The position numbers were made by a program, and so were the translations under genes. From contig CANRHO010000024.1 of the NCBI GenBank assembly GCA_947630435.1, forward strand, positions 1 to 8,554: a stretch of 8,554 nucleotides of DNA, given 5' to 3'. The first letter of the stretch is position 1; every line of letters starts with the position of its first letter. This DNA is from an uncultured Bacilli bacterium. Its GTDB lineage: Bacteria; Bacillota_I; Bacilli_A; RF39; UBA660. The notes under the pieces are model-generated. The model made no database searches. It had not been told where the DNA came from and saw only the letters and a list, made by a program, of their open reading frames with translations. Shown here piece by piece: positions 6,779 to 8,554 of this stretch.

Positions 6779-6800
6779 ATAAAAGCAAGTGCAAATATAT

Positions 6801-6877
6801 GGACCCTTAGCTCAGTTGGTTAGAGCATCCGGCTCATAACCGGGCGGTCGTAGGTTCGAGTCCTACAGGGTCCACCA
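6801..6877 (+). tRNA. tRNA(CAU), probably tRNA-Ile2 needing lysidine
   Basis: A full cloverleaf is visible: acceptor GGACCCT/AGGGTCC, D stem GCTC/GAGC, anticodon stem TCCGG/CCGGG with loop CTCATAA (CAT at 6835-6837), T arm GTAGG-TTCGAGT-CCTAC, and an encoded CCA. It is not initiator tRNA, because positions 1-72 pair (G-C) and the anticodon stem lacks three consecutive G-C pairs. Between elongator Met and Ile2, the C4-G69 and C5-G68 pairs and close likeness to the Mycoplasma capricolum tRNA-Ile(lysidine-AU), as I remember it, favour Ile2. TilS would then change C34 to lysidine so it reads AUA, a codon used often here. Automatic annotation would probably say tRNA-Met. Confidence 0.95.
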
Positions 6878-6886
6878 CTTTTTTAT

Positions 6887-6971
6887 GCGGGTGTGGCGAA
6901 ATTGGCAGACGCGCTAGACTTAGGATCTAGTGGATTTATCCGTGGGGGTTCAAGTCCCTTCACCCGCACCA
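6887..6971 (+). tRNA. tRNA-Leu(UAG)
   Basis: Class II tRNA with acceptor GCGGGTG/CACCCGC, anticodon stem CTAGA/TCTAG around loop CTTAGGA (TAG at 6921-6923), a long variable arm (TGGATTTATCCGT), T loop TTCAAGT, and an encoded CCA. It reads CUA and, by wobble, other CUN codons. Nine bases separate it from the preceding tRNA, so both come from one transcript. Confidence 0.96.
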
Positions 6972-6982
6972 GTGACGTTTCT

Positions 6983-7000
6983 ATTCGAACTTTTTCGAAT
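6983..7000 (+). other. Small perfect hairpin after the tRNA pair
   Basis: ATTCGAA (6983-6989) pairs with TTCGAAT (6994-7000) around a CTTT loop, 12 bases after the tRNA-Leu CCA. No T-run follows on either strand, so it is more likely a trailer or processing structure than a terminator. Confidence 0.35.
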
Positions 7001-7015
7001 ATTGATATAAAACAA

Positions 7016-7071
7016 TAACCCCTTAGGTTATTTTGATATGTTGTCAAAATACCTAGGGGGTTAATCATTTT
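7016..7071 (+). terminator. Long stable hairpin, probable tRNA-operon terminator
   Basis: TAACCCCTTAGGT (7016-7028) pairs with ACCTAGGGGGTTA (7051-7063) with one T-G wobble, and after one bulged T (7029) ATTTTGA (7030-7036) pairs with TCAAAAT (7044-7050). That is 20 bp with a 7-base loop. The T-run after it is weak (ATCATTTT); on the minus strand TTGTTTT follows, so it could work in both directions. It lies 44 bases after tRNA-Leu. Confidence 0.55.
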
Positions 7072-7160
7072 GCCAAGACAACTATACTTTAAATAGCAAA
7101 CAAGTAATTACCAATTTGTTTAAGAAAATTAAGCAATAATGATTTTAAAAAATAAATATA

Positions 7161-7169
7161 TGGTATAAT
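7161..7169 (+). promoter_or_regulatory. Extended -10 promoter of the DUF3592-like gene
   Basis: TGG-TATAAT (7161-7169) is an extended -10 with a perfect hexamer, but no convincing -35 is seen 16-18 bases upstream. The start would be near 7176. The rest of the 7072-7160 stretch is AT-rich and shows nothing else. Confidence 0.55.
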
Positions 7170-7206
7170 TTTAACAGAGTTTATATAAAGGGAGAAATTA
7201 AGTTGT

Positions 7207-8223
7207 ATGATAAATAAAAGTTACAAAGATAATGATGCTGTAATAAATAATAATAAATATATAGCAACAATTATTAAATATGGGAATACAATTAAAACTA
7301 TTAATACCAGAGTATTATTTAAAGTAAATGGGAAGACTTATGTAAAAAAAGTTAAAGAAAAAAATAAGTTACGTCCTAAAAAATATGTTGAATCAGAAAG
7401 CGTTAATATTGTTTGTAATGACTTAAATAACGATTATGTTATTATTGATTCAGATAATATGGGGTATTATAATAAATATTTATTAATTTTATGTGTAATA
7501 GGAATATTTGCTGGTATAATATTACCAATTTTAATAGGCATTAGGATTGGTAAAGTTTCTATTATGCATATTATAGTCTGTTTTGTATTTTTTAGTTTAA
7601 TTATGTTTTTATACGTGCTTTACATTTATTATATTCAACCTAAAAAAAGGTATAAAAAATACACAGCAATAACTGAGGGCCAAATAATTGATTATAGAAG
7701 AACAGAAAATCTTCATGATCCAGAAGACAGTATTCATTGTGATTATAATATAATGTATAAATTTAAGGACTCTAATGGGAATATTATTCATTCTGTCTTA
7801 AATAGATATTCAGCTCAATTATTGTATAAAGATTATCCTATAAATAAAAAGGTTATGATTAGATATAATCCTTTAAAAAGTTGTGAATCATGTTTAGAAG
7901 ATGAATACCAAAGTATATACGCAAATGAAAAAATTATTAAAAATGGAATTGTTGAAATGATGACGACAGGCATAGTAACTAATGTAACAGTTAAATGTAT
8001 TGATGAAGATGTTGCAGATGATTTAAAAGAATATTTTTTGTCAGATTTAATTGAATGTGAATATACTATTTCTAATACTACATATAAAACATATAGTTTA
8101 TTCTCAGTTACTCACAATATGTTTAAAATAGGTGATTCAATTAGGATTTTTTATGATAATAATGATAAGAATATTTTTTGGTGTGATACTAAAACTAAAT
8201 ATGGTAGATATGATAAGATTTAA
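7207..8223 (+). CDS. Two-pass membrane protein with three DUF3592-like modules
   Basis: This is a 338-residue protein of unknown function. Two membrane helices sit at about 91-113 and 119-143, joined by a very short loop, so both the N- and C-terminal parts lie on the same side, probably the cytosol (KKRYKKY follows the second helix). The part just after the helices (153-230; ITEGQIIDYR, then a strand-rich stretch, KKVMIRYNPLKSCES) has the DUF3592 pattern. Residues 18-80 (VLFKVNGKTYVKK...SVNIVCN) and 252-326 (IECEYTISNTTYKTYS...DSIRIFYDNND) follow the same plan: variable strand, 'F/Y-x-x-NGK-x-Y' strand, then 'V/I-x-I-x-Y' strand. The start ATG has AAAGGGAG (7187-7194) 12 bases upstream, a longer gap than usual; no nearer in-frame start exists. 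It is monocistronic, with its own promoter and a terminator-like hairpin about 86 bases downstream. Confidence 0.85.
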   Translation: MINKSYKDNDAVINNNKYIATIIKYGNTIKTINTRVLFKVNGKTYVKKVKEKNKLRPKKYVESESVNIVCNDLNNDYVIIDSDNMGYYNKYLLILCVIGIFAGIILPILIGIRIGKVSIMHIIVCFVFFSLIMFLYVLYIYYIQPKKRYKKYTAITEGQIIDYRRTENLHDPEDSIHCDYNIMYKFKDSNGNIIHSVLNRYSAQLLYKDYPINKKVMIRYNPLKSCESCLEDEYQSIYANEKIIKNGIVEMMTTGIVTNVTVKCIDEDVADDLKEYFLSDLIECEYTISNTTYKTYSLFSVTHNMFKIGDSIRIFYDNNDKNIFWCDTKTKYGRYDKI

Positions 8224-8265
8224 TATGATAAATATGAACAATAATAATTTATTTTTCTAATTAAT

Positions 8266-8357
8266 AAAAAAGTTGTAGATTACTACGCCAATCGCACCAT
8301 TATGATAGGAAACTCGAACTTTTGTAGTTCGAGTTTTAATATATTTAAAATTATGCT
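8266..8357 (-). ncRNA. Candidate small RNA, about 92 nt
   Basis: From the predicted start near 8357 the minus strand has, in order, an AT-rich 5' end, an 11-bp hairpin (8336-8310), a linker of about 23 bases that is richer in G+C than its surroundings (8309-8287), a short hairpin GTAG-TAAT-CTAC (8286-8275) and AACTTTTTT, the T-run ending at 8266. This is the outline of a bacterial small RNA with its own promoter and terminator, but the last stem has only 4 bp. I do not recognise the family. Confidence 0.35.
8310..8337 (+). terminator. Terminator-like hairpin after the DUF3592-like gene
   Basis: AAACTCGAACT (8310-8320) pairs perfectly with AGTTCGAGTTT (8326-8336) over 11 bp, with a five-base loop and a short T-run (8334-8337). 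It is the first hairpin downstream of the stop at 8223. It also forms on the minus strand, where it would be the 5' stem of the RNA proposed at 8266-8357. Confidence 0.55.
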
Positions 8358-8363
8358 ATAATT

Positions 8364-8392
8364 TTTATAGTTGAAATTGATATATTTGTCAA
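8364..8392 (-). promoter_or_regulatory. Strong minus-strand sigma-A promoter
   Basis: Reading the minus strand: TTGACA (8392-8387), 17 bases, then TATAAA (8369-8364). Start expected near 8357. No minus-strand protein gene with a usable ribosome site follows, which suggests a non-coding transcript. A plus-strand extended -10 (TGC-TATAAT, 8354-8362) lies against it but has no good -35. Confidence 0.6.
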
Positions 8393-8554
8393 CTTTAAAA
8401 ACATACTTGCATATTGACAAACCATAAGTAATATAAGTAACCAATTTTTTAAATAGATATATATTTTTTCTAAATATTATGCTATTGCTTTTAAAAAACA
8501 TAAATAAAAAACAAGTTTTTATTAAAAAGGCAATAAAACCCCTTACCCCATAGA

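Larger units (their letters stand above)
8224..8554. other. 331-base stretch without a protein gene
   Basis: Besides the hairpin, the minus-strand promoter and the RNA candidate listed separately, the right part (8393-8554) is AT-rich. It holds a weak 8-bp A-T hairpin (AATAAAAA at 8503-8510 with TTTTTATT at 8516-8523) and no ORF with a ribosome site on either strand. The next gene must begin beyond the window edge. Confidence 0.6.

Noticed and set aside
6883..7068. Minus-strand ORF of 61 codons ending VKGLEPPRINPLDPKSSASANFATPA
   Set aside because: It is the antisense of tRNA-Leu, a well-known kind of spurious ORF; there is no ribosome site.
8315..8331. LexA-like box (CGAAC...GTTCG)
   Set aside because: The half-sites are 7 bases apart rather than 4, and the pattern is explained by the hairpin stem. 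The CGAAC at 6986 likewise lacks a proper second half.
8414..8442. TTGACA at 8414-8419 as a plus-strand promoter
   Set aside because: No acceptable -10 at 16-18 bases (GTAACC or similar is found), and no gene begins downstream within the window.
8283..8501. Minus-strand ORF of 72 codons in the right intergenic region
   Set aside because: No ribosome site, overlaps the strong minus-strand promoter and hairpins, and has only low-complexity AT-driven composition.
8479..8553. 24-codon plus-strand ORF (MLLLLKNINKKQVFIKKAIKPLTP) at the window edge
   Set aside because: No ribosome site in the AT-rich sequence before it; a basic, hydrophobic peptide is expected by chance from this composition.

Overview
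The window is strongly AT-rich chromosomal DNA of a low-G+C Firmicute. All seven protein genes end in TAA and tryptophan is written TGG, so the standard bacterial code fits and there is no sign of the Mycoplasma UGA=Trp code. A small acid-soluble spore protein gene (sspI) points to a spore-forming lineage. The Bacillus/Geobacillus-like PolA with a degenerate proofreading domain, and a tRNA(CAU) that looks like the mollicute/Bacillus lysidine-type tRNA-Ile, point to Bacilli or a nearby gut Firmicute lineage. Species cannot be named from the sequence alone.

Layout, left to right: (1) 1-1188, the 3' part of pheT (phenylalanyl-tRNA synthetase beta). (2) 1185-1394, sspI on the minus strand, tail to tail with pheT; the two stop codons overlap and the pheT terminator lies inside sspI. 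(3) 1507-2475, a DUF5684-type membrane protein with a C-terminal tail made of six 14-residue repeats, with its own promoter and terminator. (4) 2718-6129, a polA-mutM operon (DNA polymerase I and formamidopyrimidine-DNA glycosylase), a base-excision-repair pair. (5) 6289-6714, an unrecognised 141-residue cytosolic protein behind a perfect-consensus promoter, with a 12-bp direct repeat just upstream and a hairpin in its leader. (6) 6801-6971, two tRNA genes: tRNA(CAU), probably the lysidine-modified tRNA-Ile2, and tRNA-Leu(UAG). A very stable hairpin follows. (7) 7207-8223, a two-pass membrane protein with three DUF3592-like modules. (8) 8224-8554, a 331-base stretch without a protein gene. It holds a terminator-like hairpin and, on the minus strand, a strong sigma-A promoter reading into a compact structured segment that ends in a T-run, a candidate small RNA.

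Most of the window is ordinary core-genome content (translation, DNA repair, tRNAs). The items most worth a second look are the minus-strand RNA candidate near 8266-8392, the unrecognised 141-residue gene with its unusual control region, the three-module DUF3592-like protein, the near-identical repeats in the DUF5684 protein tail, and the pheT terminator embedded in sspI. I saw no CRISPR array, transposase, phage gene or defence system.
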